The notes beneath the pieces were generated by a model. The model ran no database searches. It saw only the letters and a program-made list of their open reading frames with translations, and was not told the origin of the DNA. Source: Brevundimonas sp. AAP58 (GTDB lineage: Bacteria; Pseudomonadota; Alphaproteobacteria; Caulobacterales; Caulobacteraceae). Taken from it: a stretch of 64,000 nt of DNA. The translations under genes and the position numbers were made by a program. The DNA is taken from positions 1 through 64,000 of the forward strand of contig NZ_LJHU01000098.1 in NCBI RefSeq assembly GCF_001295975.1. The letters run 5' to 3'. Positions 46,944 through 56,482 of this stretch are shown piece by piece. Numbering within the stretch: position 1 is the stretch's first letter; each line of letters opens with the position of its first letter.

Positions 46944-47135
46944 CGTCTTTCGCCGGACAGATGGCGAGCCGACAAGATGACTGTCGGCCTGACGGAGTTC
47001 GGAAGCGTCCCGGATCCTGAACAGCCCCCCCAGCCCCCCTGGATGTCTCCATGAAGGGCTCCGCCGGGCCGACGCTTCCTCCAAAGCGAGACGCCCGCCC
47101 TGCCCTCCTCCCCCTCCCGGCACGGCGGGCGTTTT
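46944..47135 (+). ncRNA. candidate structured RNA upstream of purH (6S-like shape possible)
   Basis: An outer stem CGTCT-tt-CGC (46944-46953) pairs with GCG-AGACG (47086-47093). Inside it, after a large asymmetric bubble, GTCGGCCTGACGGAG plus TTC (46983-47000) pairs with 47056-47073 over about 17 of 18 positions. No convincing open reading frame lies here. A terminator-like hairpin follows (47091-47135). The long stem-bubble-stem shape recalls 6S RNA, but I cannot confirm that; a purH leader is the alternative. The other parts of the 365-base gap (46851-47215) hold only the nested repeat. Confidence 0.4.
47091..47135 (+). terminator. terminator-like hairpin 80 bases before purH
   Basis: Perfect 9-base stem ACGCCCGCC (47091-47099) / GGCGGGCGT (47124-47132), 24-base loop, followed by TTT. 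Either ends a small RNA encoded upstream or acts as an attenuator of purH. Its left arm overlaps the outer stem of the candidate RNA, so the two folds would compete. Confidence 0.55.
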
Positions 47136-47215
47136 GCTGTCCGGGGTTCAGGTGACGGAGCGGCGTGAGGGATGCTAAGGGCCGCGCGCCCTCCCCTCCC
47201 GACCGGACGATCCCC

Positions 47216-48820
47216 ATGCCCGCCGCCCCCGCCTTTCCGCCCGCGCCCGACGCCGTCCGTCCGGTGCGCGCCCTGATCTCCCTGTCCGACAAGACCGGGC
47301 TGGAGGAGGCGGCGCGCGCCCTGCACGACGCAGGCGTGGAGCTGGTCTCGACCGGCGGGACGCGGGCGGCCATCGCGGGGTTTGGCCTGCCGGTGAAGGA
47401 CGTGGCTGATCTGACCGGCTTTCCGGAGATGATGGACGGGCGGGTCAAGACGCTGCACCCGGTCGTCCACGGCGGCCTGCTGGGCGTGCGCGACGCCGCC
47501 GAGCACAGGGCGGCGATGGAGGCCCACGGCATCGGGCCTATCGATATCGTCTGGATCGACCTCTATCCGTTCGAGTCAACGATTGCGGCGGGCGGCGATT
47601 TCGCCAGCGCGGTCGAGAACATCGACATCGGCGGGCCGGCCATGATCCGCTCAGGGGCCAAGAACCACGGCTATGTCGCCGTTGCGGTCGACGCCGACTC
47701 CATCGGGCAGATCGTGGAGGCGGTGAAGGCGGAAGGCGCGACCTCGCTGGCGCTGAGGAAGCGGCTGGCGGCGCGGGCGTTCGCGCGAACGGCCGCCTAT
47801 GACGCGGCGGTGTCGGGCTGGTTCGCGGGGCAGGTCGAGGACGCGGCGCCGGCGCGGAAGTCGGTGGCGGGGTCGCTGGCCCAGACGCTGCGCTATGGCG
47901 AGAACCCGCATCAGACGGGGGCCTTCTATCGCACGGGCGAGGTCCGGCCGGGCGTGGCGCGGGCCGAGCAGGTGCAGGGCAAGGAACTGGGCTACAACAA
48001 CATCGCCGACGCCGACGCGGCCTATGAGCTGGTGGCCGAGTTCGAGGCCCCGGCCTGCGTCATCGTCAAGCACGCCAACCCGTGCGGGGTGGCGGTGGGT
48101 CGCGATCTGGCCGACGCCTACAGCCGCGCGCTCGAGTGCGACGCGGTCTCGGCCTTCGGTGGGGTGATCGCCGTCAACCGTGGACTGACCGGCGCCGACG
48201 CCCGGGCCATCACCGACATCTTCACCGAGGTGGTCATCGCGCCCGGCGCGGACGACGAAGCGAAGGCTGTGTTCGCGGCCAAGAAAAACCTGCGTCTGCT
48301 GCTGACCGACGGCCTGCCCGATCCGCTGGCGGCGGGCGAGGTGTTCCGCTCGGTAGCGGGGGGCTTCCTGGTGCAGTCGCGGGACGTCAGCCGCATCGCG
48401 CCCGCGGACCTCAAAATCGTCACGCGCCGCCAGCCGACGCCGCAGGAGGTTCAGGACATGCTGTTCGCCTTCACCGTGGCCAAGCACGTCAAGTCCAACG
48501 CCATCGTCTACGCCAAGGACGGCCAGACGGCGGGCATCGGCGCGGGGCAGATGAACCGCCGCGACAGCGCTCGCATCGCCGCGATCCGAGCGCGGGAGGC
48601 CGGCGAAGCCAAGGGGCTGGCGCACTCGCTGGCGCAGGGGTCGGCGTGCGCGTCGGAAGCCTTCTTCCCCTTCGCGGACGGCCTGATCGAGGCGGCGCAG
48701 GCGGGGGCGACGGCGATCATCCAGCCGGGCGGCTCGATCCGCGACGAGGAGGTCATCGCGGCGGCGGACGAGCTGAACCTGGCGATGGCCTTCACGGGGC
48801 TGCGGGTCTTCCGGCACTGA
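47216..48820 (+). CDS. purH: bifunctional AICAR transformylase / IMP cyclohydrolase
   Basis: Last two steps of IMP synthesis. 534 residues from ATG 47216. N-terminal cyclohydrolase: [54 protein letters not shown]-terminal transformylase: [15 protein letters not shown] (catalytic Lys-His), [42 protein letters not shown]. Convergent with dapF, 4 bases apart. Confidence 0.98.
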   Translation: MPAAPAFPPAPDAVRPVRALISLSDKTGLEEAARALHDAGVELVSTGGTRAAIAGFGLPVKDVADLTGFPEMMDGRVKTLHPVVHGGLLGVRDAAEHRAAMEAHGIGPIDIVWIDLYPFESTIAAGGDFASAVENIDIGGPAMIRSGAKNHGYVAVAVDADSIGQIVEAVKAEGATSLALRKRLAARAFARTAAYDAAVSGWFAGQVEDAAPARKSVAGSLAQTLRYGENPHQTGAFYRTGEVRPGVARAEQVQGKELGYNNIADADAAYELVAEFEAPACVIVKHANPCGVAVGRDLADAYSRALECDAVSAFGGVIAVNRGLTGADARAITDIFTEVVIAPGADDEAKAVFAAKKNLRLLLTDGLPDPLAAGEVFRSVAGGFLVQSRDVSRIAPADLKIVTRRQPTPQEVQDMLFAFTVAKHVKSNAIVYAKDGQTAGIGAGQMNRRDSARIAAIRAREAGEAKGLAHSLAQGSACASEAFFPFADGLIEAAQAGATAIIQPGGSIRDEEVIAAADELNLAMAFTGLRVFRH

Positions 48821-48824
48821 GGCC

Positions 48825-49667
48825 CTAGCCCGCCAGCATCCCCGTTCGTTCGACCTCGACAGGGCCGGTCATGAGGACGTGGCCGGTCGCCTCGTCCCAG
48901 TGGATGTCGAGTTCGCCGCCGTCGACGACGACGGTGGCCCGGCGGCCCGTCAGGCCTCGGCGGCTCGCCGCGACCAGGGCGGCGCAGGCGCCCGTTCCAC
49001 ACGCCTTTGTCAGTCCGGCGCCGCGCTCCCAGACGCGCAGGCGGATGCGGTCCGGAGCGAGCACGTGGGCGAAGCCGACGTTGACGCCCTCGGGGAACAG
49101 GGGGTGGTGCTCGATCAGGGAGCCGGAACCCGTGACGAAGGCGTCGTCCAGGCGGTCGGTGAAGAAGACGACGTGCGGATTGCCCATGGAGACGGCGCCG
49201 GGCGTGTGCAGCACCGGATCGTCGATGGGGCCGATCTGAAGCTCGATGCCGCGAGTGTCCATCTCTTCGGCGAGCGGGATCTCGGTCCAGTCCAGCCGGG
49301 GCGGGCCCATGTCGACGGTGATGCGGTCCGGGCCGGCGCGGCGGGCGATGGTCGGGCCTCCGAGCGTGTCGATCGTGACGCTGTCCGAGCCGTTGGCCTC
49401 CATCAGCATCCAGCCGACGCAACGAAGGGCGTTGCCGCAGGTCTGGACCGAGCCGCCGTCGGCGTTCCAGACGCGCATGAAGGCGTCGCCCTTCGATGAC
49501 GGCTCGATGACGATGAGCTGGTCGAAGCCCTGGCCGGCCTGGCGGTCGGACAGGGCGCGGACCTGATCGGCGTCGGGCGCGAAAGGGCGCGCGAGCGCGT
49601 CGACCACGACGAAGTCGTTGCCGCAGCCGTTCATCTTGACGAAGGGACGCCCGCTCATGCGCGGCAT
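48825..49667 (-). CDS. dapF: diaminopimelate epimerase
   Basis: Converts LL- to meso-diaminopimelate for lysine and peptidoglycan. 280 residues. [17 protein letters not shown] at the N-terminus; catalytic cysteines in [11 protein letters not shown] and [13 protein letters not shown]. dapB, another step in the pathway, lies elsewhere in the window. Confidence 0.96.
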   Translation of the reverse strand: MPRMSGRPFVKMNGCGNDFVVVDALARPFAPDADQVRALSDRQAGQGFDQLIVIEPSSKGDAFMRVWNADGGSVQTCGNALRCVGWMLMEANGSDSVTIDTLGGPTIARRAGPDRITVDMGPPRLDWTEIPLAEEMDTRGIELQIGPIDDPVLHTPGAVSMGNPHVVFFTDRLDDAFVTGSGSLIEHHPLFPEGVNVGFAHVLAPDRIRLRVWERGAGLTKACGTGACAALVAASRRGLTGRRATVVVDGGELDIHWDEATGHVLMTGPVEVERTGMLAG

Positions 49668-49715
49668 ATAGGCGTGGGCGGTTCCGAAGGCGAGCGACGC
49701 GCGTTATGCCGGGTC

Positions 49716-50516
49716 ATGGCTCCCACAGACGCTTCCGAAGACAAACCCGGCCTGCGGCTGAGGGCACGGCTGAGGGCGCTGTATCACGGGGGGTCGCAGA
49801 CGGCTGTGCGGTTCCGGCTGGGAGTCCTGATCGTCGATTTGCTGATCGTGGCCTTCTTCATCGCCGCGCCGCTGCTGAGGGATCAGCCGCTGGCCTTCTA
49901 TGTGATCGACTATGTGATCGCGGCGATCCTGGCGGCGGATCTGGCGGCGCGCGCATGGTGCTACTCCGACCCGAAGGACTGGCTGAAGAAGCCGATTGTC
50001 TGGGTCGACCTGTTCATCCTGCTGACCCTGCTGTTCCCGGCCTGGCTGTTCAACCTGGGCTTCCTGCGGGTGCTGCGGCTGTGGACGCTGATCAATTCAG
50101 AGTTCTTCTGGCGCACCATCGGACGGCGTTACGACGACACGCGGGTGGAGGAGATCATCAAGGCCCTGACGGCACTGGTCACCTTCGTCTTCGTGGCAAC
50201 GGGCTTCGTCTACACCTCGTTCCTGGGCAAGACCGAGGGGCTGGAGGGCTGGGTCGACGCCCTGTATTTCACGGTCACCAGCCTAACGACCACGGGATAC
50301 GGCGACATCCTCCTGCCGGGAGCGTGGGGACGGATCGTGTCGATCGTCATCATGCTGGCCGGGGTGACGCTGTTCGTGCGGCTGGGACAGACCCTGCTGC
50401 GGCCGCACAAGGTCCGGTATCCGTGCGAGCGGTGCGGGCTGCAGGTCCACGACCCGGACGCCGTCCATTGCAAGGCGTGCGGCGACATCCTTTGCATTCC
50501 CGACGAGGGACGCTAG
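49716..50516 (+). CDS. voltage-gated-type K+ channel subunit with C-terminal zinc ribbon
   Basis: 266 residues from ATG 49716. About six hydrophobic segments, with Arg-containing LGFLRVLRLWTLINSEFFWR in the S4 position and the selectivity filter TSLTTTGYGDI before the last segment. After the pore, CERCGLQVHDPDAVHCKACGDILC (two CxxC pairs) forms a zinc ribbon, a tail I do not know from standard Kv channels. The last four bases overlap the convergent YidB-like gene. Confidence 0.87.
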   Translation: MAPTDASEDKPGLRLRARLRALYHGGSQTAVRFRLGVLIVDLLIVAFFIAAPLLRDQPLAFYVIDYVIAAILAADLAARAWCYSDPKDWLKKPIVWVDLFILLTLLFPAWLFNLGFLRVLRLWTLINSEFFWRTIGRRYDDTRVEEIIKALTALVTFVFVATGFVYTSFLGKTEGLEGWVDALYFTVTSLTTTGYGDILLPGAWGRIVSIVIMLAGVTLFVRLGQTLLRPHKVRYPCERCGLQVHDPDAVHCKACGDILCIPDEGR

Positions 50517-50887
50517 CGCCTCAGGAAGCCGCCGATCAGGTCGGCGATCCCGCCGTCGCCGCCGCCCGGAAGCCGACCGCCGGGCGTGAGGCGGTCGATG
50601 GCTTCCGGAAGCAGGCCCGCCAGGGTCTCGGAGGCCTGTTCCGATGATATCCCCAGCCGCGCGGCGAAGTCGGCAATGGGGCCGGAGCCCAAGACCTGGG
50701 CGATCTGTTCGGGGCTGATGTTGGCGTTGGCCCCCGTGCCGATCCAAGACTGGACAGTGTCGGCGAGACCCGCCCCGCCGAAGCGTTCGGCCAGACCCGC
50801 CACACCGCCCTGGCTTTGCAACAGGTCGCCCAGACCGCCAGCCGCCTGATCGCCCAGGCCGTTCAGCACGCTGTCCATGAGTCCCAT
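50513..50887 (-). CDS. YidB/DUF937-family protein
   Basis: 124 residues: GLMDSVLNGLGDQAAGGLGDLL, then a Gly/Ala-rich stretch, DTVQSWIGTGANANISPEQIAQVLGSGPIADFAARLGIS and ETLAGLLPEAIDRLTPGGRLP, the YidB pattern. ATG 50887 has a GGAGG ribosome site. Function is unknown. Confidence 0.85.
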   Translation of the reverse strand: MGLMDSVLNGLGDQAAGGLGDLLQSQGGVAGLAERFGGAGLADTVQSWIGTGANANISPEQIAQVLGSGPIADFAARLGISSEQASETLAGLLPEAIDRLTPGGRLPGGGDGGIADLIGGFLRR

Positions 50888-50962
50888 GATCGCCTCCTCG
50901 CGCGTGTAAGAAGAATGACCCGTCACGGTGACGCTGTCATGTCGCAAGGGGGTGAATGCGAG

Positions 50963-50989
50963 GAAGCCCGCCGGGGCGCGGCGAGCTTC
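50963..50989. other. hairpin between entericidin and YidB-like genes
   Basis: GAAGC-C-CGCCG / CGGCG-A-GCTTC with a five-base loop: ten pairs and one mismatch. It lies downstream of entericidin on the minus strand but lacks a T-run; it may terminate weakly or protect a 3' end. Confidence 0.45.
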
Positions 50990-51016
50990 TGACTTATCTT
51001 GGGCAAGGTGTCTGAT

Positions 51017-51154
51017 TTAGTTCCGGGCGTCCTCGGCCGCGCTCGAGACGGCCGAGCCTGCGGCCTGGACGTCGCGGCCCACGCCGGCGACCGTGTTGCA
51101 GGCAGCGACCGCCAGGGCGGCGGCCATAAGCGACAGGGTGACGATCTTCTTCAT
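51017..51154 (-). CDS. entericidin A/B family lipoprotein
   Basis: 45 residues: KKIVTLSLMAAALAVAACNTVAGVGRDVQAAGSAVSS. Lipobox AVAAC (Cys19) and the NTVAGVGRDVQAAG core are the entericidin hallmark. In E. coli entericidins form a bacteriolytic toxin/antidote pair; here only one gene is seen. GGAGG ribosome site upstream. A much longer open frame on this strand reaches 52873 but lies antisense to the ThDP enzyme gene and is not coding. Confidence 0.88.
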   Translation of the reverse strand: MKKIVTLSLMAAALAVAACNTVAGVGRDVQAAGSAVSSAAEDARN

Positions 51155-51259
51155 GGTGAAAACCTCCGTATGGCGAAGCTTGCCTAACGCCACGCTTGCC
51201 TGGCGGTTCCATCGCCGCGTCCATCGCCAAGTCAGGCCCCGATCTGCTAGGTCCGCGTG

Positions 51260-52936
51260 ATGAGCCAAACCCGCACACAGCCCGCCGGAACCGCCGCACG
51301 CCGCATCGTCGAGACACTGGCGATCAACGGAGTGACGCGGGTCTTCTGCGTGCCTGGCGAGAGCTATCTGGCGGTGCTGGACGCGCTCGTGGACCATCCG
51401 GAGATCGAGGTGGTGACCTGCCGGCACGAGGCGGGGGCCGCCAATATGGCCGAGGCTTACGGCAAGCTGACGGGCAAACCGGGCGTCTGCATGGTCACCC
51501 GCGGGCCGGGCGCGACCCACGCCTCCATCGGGGTGCATACGGCGCATCAGGATTCCACGCCGATGATCCTGTTCGTCGGGCAGATCGCGCTGGCCGACCG
51601 GGGGCGCGGGGCGTTTCAGGAGGTCGATTACCGCGAGGTGTTCGGTGGCCTGGCGAAATGGGCGACCGAGATCGAGAGCCCGGAGCGGACGGTGGAGATC
51701 GTCGAGCGGGCCTTCTCGACCGCCTTGCAGGGTCGGATGGGTCCGGTGGTGATCGCCCTGCCTGAGGACATCCTGCACGAACCGGGCGGGCCGGAGCCCG
51801 TGCGGGCGGTGAAGCCTGCGAAGGCCGGACTGGATCCTGCCTTCCTGGCGGCGCTGGGCGAGCGCCTGGCGAAGGCCGAGCGGCCCCTGCTGGTTCTGGG
51901 TGGGTCTGGGTGGACCGATGAGGCCGCGGCGGCCATCGGCGGCTGGTCCGAGCGGCTGGGCCTGCCCGTGGCGCTGTCGTTTCGGAGGAAAGACATCCTG
52001 TCGAACGCGCGGTCGAACTACGCGGGCGATCTGGGCCTTGGGTGCAATCCCGAGCTGATGAAGCGGGCCAGGGGCGCCGATCTGCTGATCGCCGTGGGCG
52101 CGCGGCTGGGGGAGAACCCCACGCAGGGCTACACCCTGTTCGACCGGGCCCATACGGCCGGGCGGCTTGTCCACATCCATCCTGGGCCGGAGGAGCTGGG
52201 CCGGGTGTGGCCCACGCTGATGAGCGCCTGTGCCGACAACAGCCTGGCCGCCGAGGCGTTGGCGACGCTTGAGCCGGGGCGGACCTGGCATGAGGAGGCC
52301 AGGGCGGCTCATGATCACTATCAGGCCTTCTCGACGCCGGTGGCGGTGACCGGGGCGGTCAATATGGCCCAGTGCATGGCGCATCTGGGCGAGGCGCTTC
52401 CAGCCGACGCCATCGTGACCAACGGGGCGGGCAACTTCGCCGCCTGGCTGCACCGCTTCTATCGACATCGGGCGTGCCGGACCCAGCTGGCGCCGACATC
52501 GGGCGCGATGGGCTACGGCTATCCGGCGGCGATCGCAGCCAAGTCGCTGCACCCCGATCGGGAGGTTGTCTGCATCGCTGGGGACGGGGACTTCCTGATG
52601 ACGGGGCAGGAGTTGGCCACGGCCGTCCAGCACGGCATCAACGTCGTGGTGGTTGTGGTCGACAACGGGACTTATGGCACCATTCGCATGCATCAGGAGG
52701 GGCACTATCCCGGCCGGGTGGTGGCGACGGACCTCAAGAATCCGGACTTCGTCGCTTATGCGAAGGCGTTCGGGGCCTTCGGCGTGCGGTGCGAGCGCAC
52801 GGAGGATTTCCCGGAGGCCCTGAGGGCGGCGCGGGCGGCGGCGGGGCCGGGCGGGGTTCCGGCCCTGGTGCATCTGATCACCTCGGCCGAGGATATCGCG
52901 CCGAACCGGACCATCACCGCCCTGCGGAAGGGCTGA
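51260..52936 (+). CDS. thiamine-diphosphate enzyme, acetolactate-synthase-like
   Basis: 558 residues from ATG 51260 (a GTG directly precedes it). N-terminal Pyr domain with the catalytic Glu in TCRHEAGAANMAEAYGKLTG; central domain; C-terminal PP domain with the ThDP motif GDGDFLMTGQELATAVQHG ending VVVDNGTYGTIR. It lacks a neighbouring small subunit, so true acetolactate synthase activity is uncertain; related enzymes include oxalyl-CoA decarboxylase and glyoxylate carboligase. Confidence 0.88.
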   Translation: MSQTRTQPAGTAARRIVETLAINGVTRVFCVPGESYLAVLDALVDHPEIEVVTCRHEAGAANMAEAYGKLTGKPGVCMVTRGPGATHASIGVHTAHQDSTPMILFVGQIALADRGRGAFQEVDYREVFGGLAKWATEIESPERTVEIVERAFSTALQGRMGPVVIALPEDILHEPGGPEPVRAVKPAKAGLDPAFLAALGERLAKAERPLLVLGGSGWTDEAAAAIGGWSERLGLPVALSFRRKDILSNARSNYAGDLGLGCNPELMKRARGADLLIAVGARLGENPTQGYTLFDRAHTAGRLVHIHPGPEELGRVWPTLMSACADNSLAAEALATLEPGRTWHEEARAAHDHYQAFSTPVAVTGAVNMAQCMAHLGEALPADAIVTNGAGNFAAWLHRFYRHRACRTQLAPTSGAMGYGYPAAIAAKSLHPDREVVCIAGDGDFLMTGQELATAVQHGINVVVVVVDNGTYGTIRMHQEGHYPGRVVATDLKNPDFVAYAKAFGAFGVRCERTEDFPEALRAARAAAGPGGVPALVHLITSAEDIAPNRTITALRKG

Positions 52937-53734
52937 TCACTCCGCGTCGGCGACGGCGCGGATGATGCTGGAGGACGAGGGTCGGCCGGCCAGGCTCTGG
53001 CTCGGATTGACGACGACCCGGAGATCGCCGCGCTGAAAGCTGACGGATGCGCGTGATCCCTCAACGAGGGTGATGCTGCGAAGCTCGGCCAGCTGGGTCC
53101 GAAAGGTCGGGGACCGTGCCATGCGAATGACCGCATCGGTGGTGACGACCAGCGCGTCGACCATCAGAGCCTCGGATTCCTCTCCGGTCAGGTTGATGAC
53201 GATGAGGCGGCCCAGCGCCTGACTGACCAGGCTACCCCGCTGGTTCATCAGGCTGAACAGGCGGATGGGGCCGAGCGTGGGCAATGTAAGAGGCTCCGCG
53301 CCGCCACTGAGGGAGGCCGGTGAGCCGTTCGGACTGCGGACAGTGTAGAGTGTCATCCCGCCGCCGTGGGCGAAGCGTAGCACTTGGGTGCCGGCGTCAT
53401 TGCGATAGATGACGTCACCGCGAGGGGCTGGAGTGGGCCGGAGCACCCAGGTCTCGGTACGGGTCTCGAAGCGGAACAGGGGCAGGGCCCCCGTGCCGTC
53501 GAAGATGAAGGCCTCTCCGCCCTCTGACTGATAGCGGCCGGACGGAGGGTGGCCCGGCCGCGACGGGCGAACCGCAAGGTTTAGGCTTTGCTCGGCTTGG
53601 GCGTTGCTGCGTATCTGCGCTTCCGAAGCGGTCGGAACGACAATGCCAGTCAATGAGACGAAAGCCGCGACGGCGAACATCATCGCCGTCGGGAGTGGCG
53701 CTTTCGCCCCCACGACCTTCTGCCCTGAAATCAT
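52937..53734 (-). CDS. exported protein of unknown function (possibly DUF4908)
   Basis: 265 residues. A hydrophobic N-terminal segment (about 16-38) looks like a signal peptide. The rest is mostly beta with SGRYQSEGGEAFIFDGTGALPLFRFE, GPIRLFSLMNQRGSLVSQALGRLIVINLTG and SITLVEGSRASVSFQRGDLRVVVNPSQSLAG. It resembles DUF4908 proteins of Caulobacterales as far as I recall; the match is uncertain. The stop abuts the stop of the ThDP enzyme. Confidence 0.65.
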   Translation of the reverse strand: MISGQKVVGAKAPLPTAMMFAVAAFVSLTGIVVPTASEAQIRSNAQAEQSLNLAVRPSRPGHPPSGRYQSEGGEAFIFDGTGALPLFRFETRTETWVLRPTPAPRGDVIYRNDAGTQVLRFAHGGGMTLYTVRSPNGSPASLSGGAEPLTLPTLGPIRLFSLMNQRGSLVSQALGRLIVINLTGEESEALMVDALVVTTDAVIRMARSPTFRTQLAELRSITLVEGSRASVSFQRGDLRVVVNPSQSLAGRPSSSSIIRAVADAE

Positions 53735-53784
53735 GGCTGGAAGCGATGATCACGAGGCGGGGCGGATTTTGGGCAGACGGCTCC

Positions 53785-54510
53785 CTAGCCGACCAGATAC
53801 TGACCACCGTTCAGCGACAGGGTGCACCCTGTGACATATCCAGCACGCTCGCCGGCCAGCCACGACACCATGTCGGCGATCTCCTCGCCCTTGCCGAGGC
53901 GACCGACGGGGATCTGGGCGATGATCGAATCCAGCACCTTCTGGTCCATGGCCCCCACCATCTCGGTGTCGATATAGCCGGGCGCTATGCAGTTGACGGT
54001 GACGCCCTTGCGCGCGTTTTCAAGGGCCAGGGCCTTGGTGAAGCCGATCATGCCGGCCTTGGCGGCGGAATAGTTGGCCTGACCGATCTGGCCCTTCTGG
54101 CCGTTGATCGAGGAGATGTTGACGATGCGGCCGAAGCCCCGGTCCCGCATGCCGTTGATCACCTGCCGTGTCATGTTGAACACGCTGTCCATGTTGACGC
54201 GGATGACGTCGGACCACTGGTCATGGCTCATCTTGTGAAAGAAGCCGTCGCGGGTGATCCCGGCGTTGTTGACCAGGGTGTCGATGGGGCCGAGCGCGGC
54301 CTCGACCTCGGCCACGGCGCGGGCGCAGTCCTCGAACGAGCCGACGTTGCCCTTGACCACCATGACGCCGAGCTCGCGGGCCGTGGCTTCGGCCGCCTCG
54401 GTGTTGCCCGAATAGCCGGCGGCGACGGCCATGCCGTCTTCCTTCAAACGCTGAACGATCGCCTTGCCGATGCCCCGGGTGCCCCCGGTCACGAATGCCA
54501 CGCGCGCCAT
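53785..54510 (-). CDS. phbB: acetoacetyl-CoA reductase (PHB synthesis)
   Basis: NADPH-dependent reduction of acetoacetyl-CoA to 3-hydroxybutyryl-CoA. 241 residues, a short-chain dehydrogenase: nucleotide motif VTGGTRGIGKAI, NNAGITRDG, catalytic Ser-Tyr-Lys in ISSINGQKGQIGQANYSAAKAG, and the reductase-type GFFHKMSHDQWSDVIRVNMDSVFN. The nearby phasin gene fits. ATG 54510 is chosen over an upstream in-frame start. Confidence 0.93.
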   Translation of the reverse strand: MARVAFVTGGTRGIGKAIVQRLKEDGMAVAAGYSGNTEAAEATARELGVMVVKGNVGSFEDCARAVAEVEAALGPIDTLVNNAGITRDGFFHKMSHDQWSDVIRVNMDSVFNMTRQVINGMRDRGFGRIVNISSINGQKGQIGQANYSAAKAGMIGFTKALALENARKGVTVNCIAPGYIDTEMVGAMDQKVLDSIIAQIPVGRLGKGEEIADMVSWLAGERAGYVTGCTLSLNGGQYLVG

Positions 54511-54608
54511 GTGTCGTTTCCTGTCCCTGACGGTCCCGTCTTTCGCGGGGCCTGTTCGAGGCAAGGTGTAGCGGGGGACGGCGCGGCTGTCTCCCTCCCC
54601 CTCCGCGT

Positions 54609-55667
54609 TTAGAGCCGCGCCATGTCCAGGACGAAGCGGTAGCGGACGTCCGAGCGACCCATTCGCTCATAGGCCGTGTTGATCTCCGACGGGGCGATGA
54701 CCTCGACGTCGGAGGCGATGCCGTGCTGGGCGCAGAAGTCGAGCATCTCCTGGGTCTCGCGGATGCCGCCGATCAGGCTGCCCGCGATGCGGCGGCGACG
54801 CCACAGCAGGGGCAGGGCGTAGACCGGCAGGCCCTCGGTGGTCAGGCCCAGCATGACCATGGTGCCGTCGCGCGCCAGCAGCTGGATGTGGCTGGCGATC
54901 TCGTGGGTCGCCGAGACGGTGTTGATGATGAGGTCGAACTTTTCCGCCGCCGCCTGCATGGCGGCCTTGTCGGAGTTGATGAGGAAGTGCTTGGCCCCCA
55001 TCCGCTCGGCGTCGGCCTTCTTGCGGTCGGAGGTCGACAGCACCGTGACCTCGGCGCCAAGGGCCGCAGCCTGTTTGACCGCCATATGGCCGAGACCGCC
55101 CAGGCCGACAACGGCGACCTTCGAGCCTGGCCCGATCTTCCATTCCTTCAGCGGCGAATAGGTCGTGATTCCGGCGCACAGCAGGGGGGCGGCGGCCTCC
55201 AGCGGGATCGAATCCGGGATCGACAGGACGTAGTTCTGATCGACCGTGATGTGGTCGGAGTACCCGCCCTGGGTGATGGTCTGGTTGACGGGCGCGCCCT
55301 TCGGATCGGGCGAGCCGTAGGTCTGGGTCATGCCGGGGACGCAGTACTGCTCCTCGCCCATCTTGCAGGGCTCGCAGACGCGGCAGCTGTCGACCATGCA
55401 GCCGACGCCGACCCGGTCGCCGACCTTGAAGCGGGTGACGTTGGATCCGACCGCTGAGACGACGCCGGCGACCTCATGGCCCGGCACGATGGGATAGCGG
55501 GTGTTGCCCAGGTCGTTGGTGACGACGTGCAGGTCGGAGTGGCAGACGCCGCAGAACTTGATGTCGATGGCCACGTCGTCCGGCCCGGGATCGCGGCGTT
55601 CGAAGCTGTAGGGCTCCAGCGGCTTGTCGGCGGCGACGGCGGCGAAGGCGCGGGTGGCGATCGGCAT
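54609..55667 (-). CDS. zinc-dependent NAD(P) alcohol dehydrogenase (YahK/CAD type)
   Basis: 352 residues. Catalytic zinc site: CGVCHSDLH and GHE; structural zinc: CRVCEPCKMGEEQYC; cofactor motif VVGLGGLGHMAVKQ followed by STSDRKKADA, typical of NADP-preferring YahK-like aldehyde reductases. LLCAGITTYSPLKEW fits that subfamily. Physiological substrate unknown. Confidence 0.92.
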   Translation of the reverse strand: MPIATRAFAAVAADKPLEPYSFERRDPGPDDVAIDIKFCGVCHSDLHVVTNDLGNTRYPIVPGHEVAGVVSAVGSNVTRFKVGDRVGVGCMVDSCRVCEPCKMGEEQYCVPGMTQTYGSPDPKGAPVNQTITQGGYSDHITVDQNYVLSIPDSIPLEAAAPLLCAGITTYSPLKEWKIGPGSKVAVVGLGGLGHMAVKQAAALGAEVTVLSTSDRKKADAERMGAKHFLINSDKAAMQAAAEKFDLIINTVSATHEIASHIQLLARDGTMVMLGLTTEGLPVYALPLLWRRRRIAGSLIGGIRETQEMLDFCAQHGIASDVEVIAPSEINTAYERMGRSDVRYRFVLDMARL

Positions 55668-55732
55668 GGCGGGCTCTCGGGGCTCAGGGGGTGGGGCGTA
55701 AATGTGGCCGCGTGGCCCCGGCCGCAACCAGA

Positions 55733-56482
55733 TCAGCGCAGCTTTTCGATCAGAGCCTGGGCCGCCGCCGGATTGCGGACCTTCGCGCCCGCGATGAAGT
55801 AGGCGAAGACGTCGCCGCGCTTGGCCCAGGCCTTGGTGCGAGCGGCGACCGCGTCCAGCTCTTCCGAAGTCATTCCGGTGGGCTCATCCTCGCGGCTGGA
55901 CATGAGGCGGGCATAGGTGAAGTCGGCCGTCGGCTGGTCGATGCGGGGCCATTCCGGGGCCTCGTCGTCCTCGGCATACACGATGGCCGCGCCGTATTTG
56001 GCCGCGAGCTCGAAGAAGGCGGGGGTTTCGAAGGTGGGATTTCGCACCTCCAGCGCGTGCCGCAGGCGAACGCCGTCCCGCTCCTTCGGCAGGAGCTTGA
56101 GGAAGCCTTCGAAATCCTCCGCGTCGAACTTCTTCGTGCCCATGAACTGCCAGTTGATGGGGCCGAGCTTGTCGCCGAGTGCCGTCAGCCCCTGGCCCAG
56201 GAAGCGGTCCATCGACTCGCCCATGTCCGACAGCACCTTGCGGTTGGTGCAGTAGCGGCTGGCCTTGACCGAGAAGACGAAGCCGTCGGGCGTTTCGTCC
56301 CTCCACTTCATCCAGCTGTCGGGCTTGAAGGTGGAATAGTAGGTGCCGTTGATCTCGATGGAGGTCAGGGCCCGGCTGGCGAATTCCAGCTCCTTCTTCT
56401 GGATGAGCTTGTCCGGATAGAAGACGCCTCGCCACGGCTCATAGGTCCAGCCGCCGACGCCGATACGGATGGGGTGGGTCAT
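55733..56482 (-). CDS. DUF72 family protein (YecE-like)
   Basis: 249 residues, a TIM-barrel-like family of unknown role: RIGVGGWTYEPWRGVFYPDKL, ALTSIEINGTYYSTFKPDSWMKWRDETPDGFVFSVKA, LGQGLTALGDKLGPINWQF and FAYFIAGAKVRNPAAAQAL. The ATG overlaps the parE stop (ATGA), so it is probably translated from the parDE transcript. Confidence 0.9.
   Translation of the reverse strand: MTHPIRIGVGGWTYEPWRGVFYPDKLIQKKELEFASRALTSIEINGTYYSTFKPDSWMKWRDETPDGFVFSVKASRYCTNRKVLSDMGESMDRFLGQGLTALGDKLGPINWQFMGTKKFDAEDFEGFLKLLPKERDGVRLRHALEVRNPTFETPAFFELAAKYGAAIVYAEDDEAPEWPRIDQPTADFTYARLMSSREDEPTGMTSEELDAVAARTKAWAKRGDVFAYFIAGAKVRNPAAAQALIEKLR

Noticed and set aside
51017-51154. Entericidin as a full toxin/antidote locus
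   Set aside because: Only one entericidin-like gene is present; no second small lipoprotein gene is seen on either side.
51017-52873. 618-codon minus-strand frame ending in entericidin
   Set aside because: Only the last 45 codons, with their own ribosome site and lipobox, are convincing; the rest is antisense to the ThDP enzyme.
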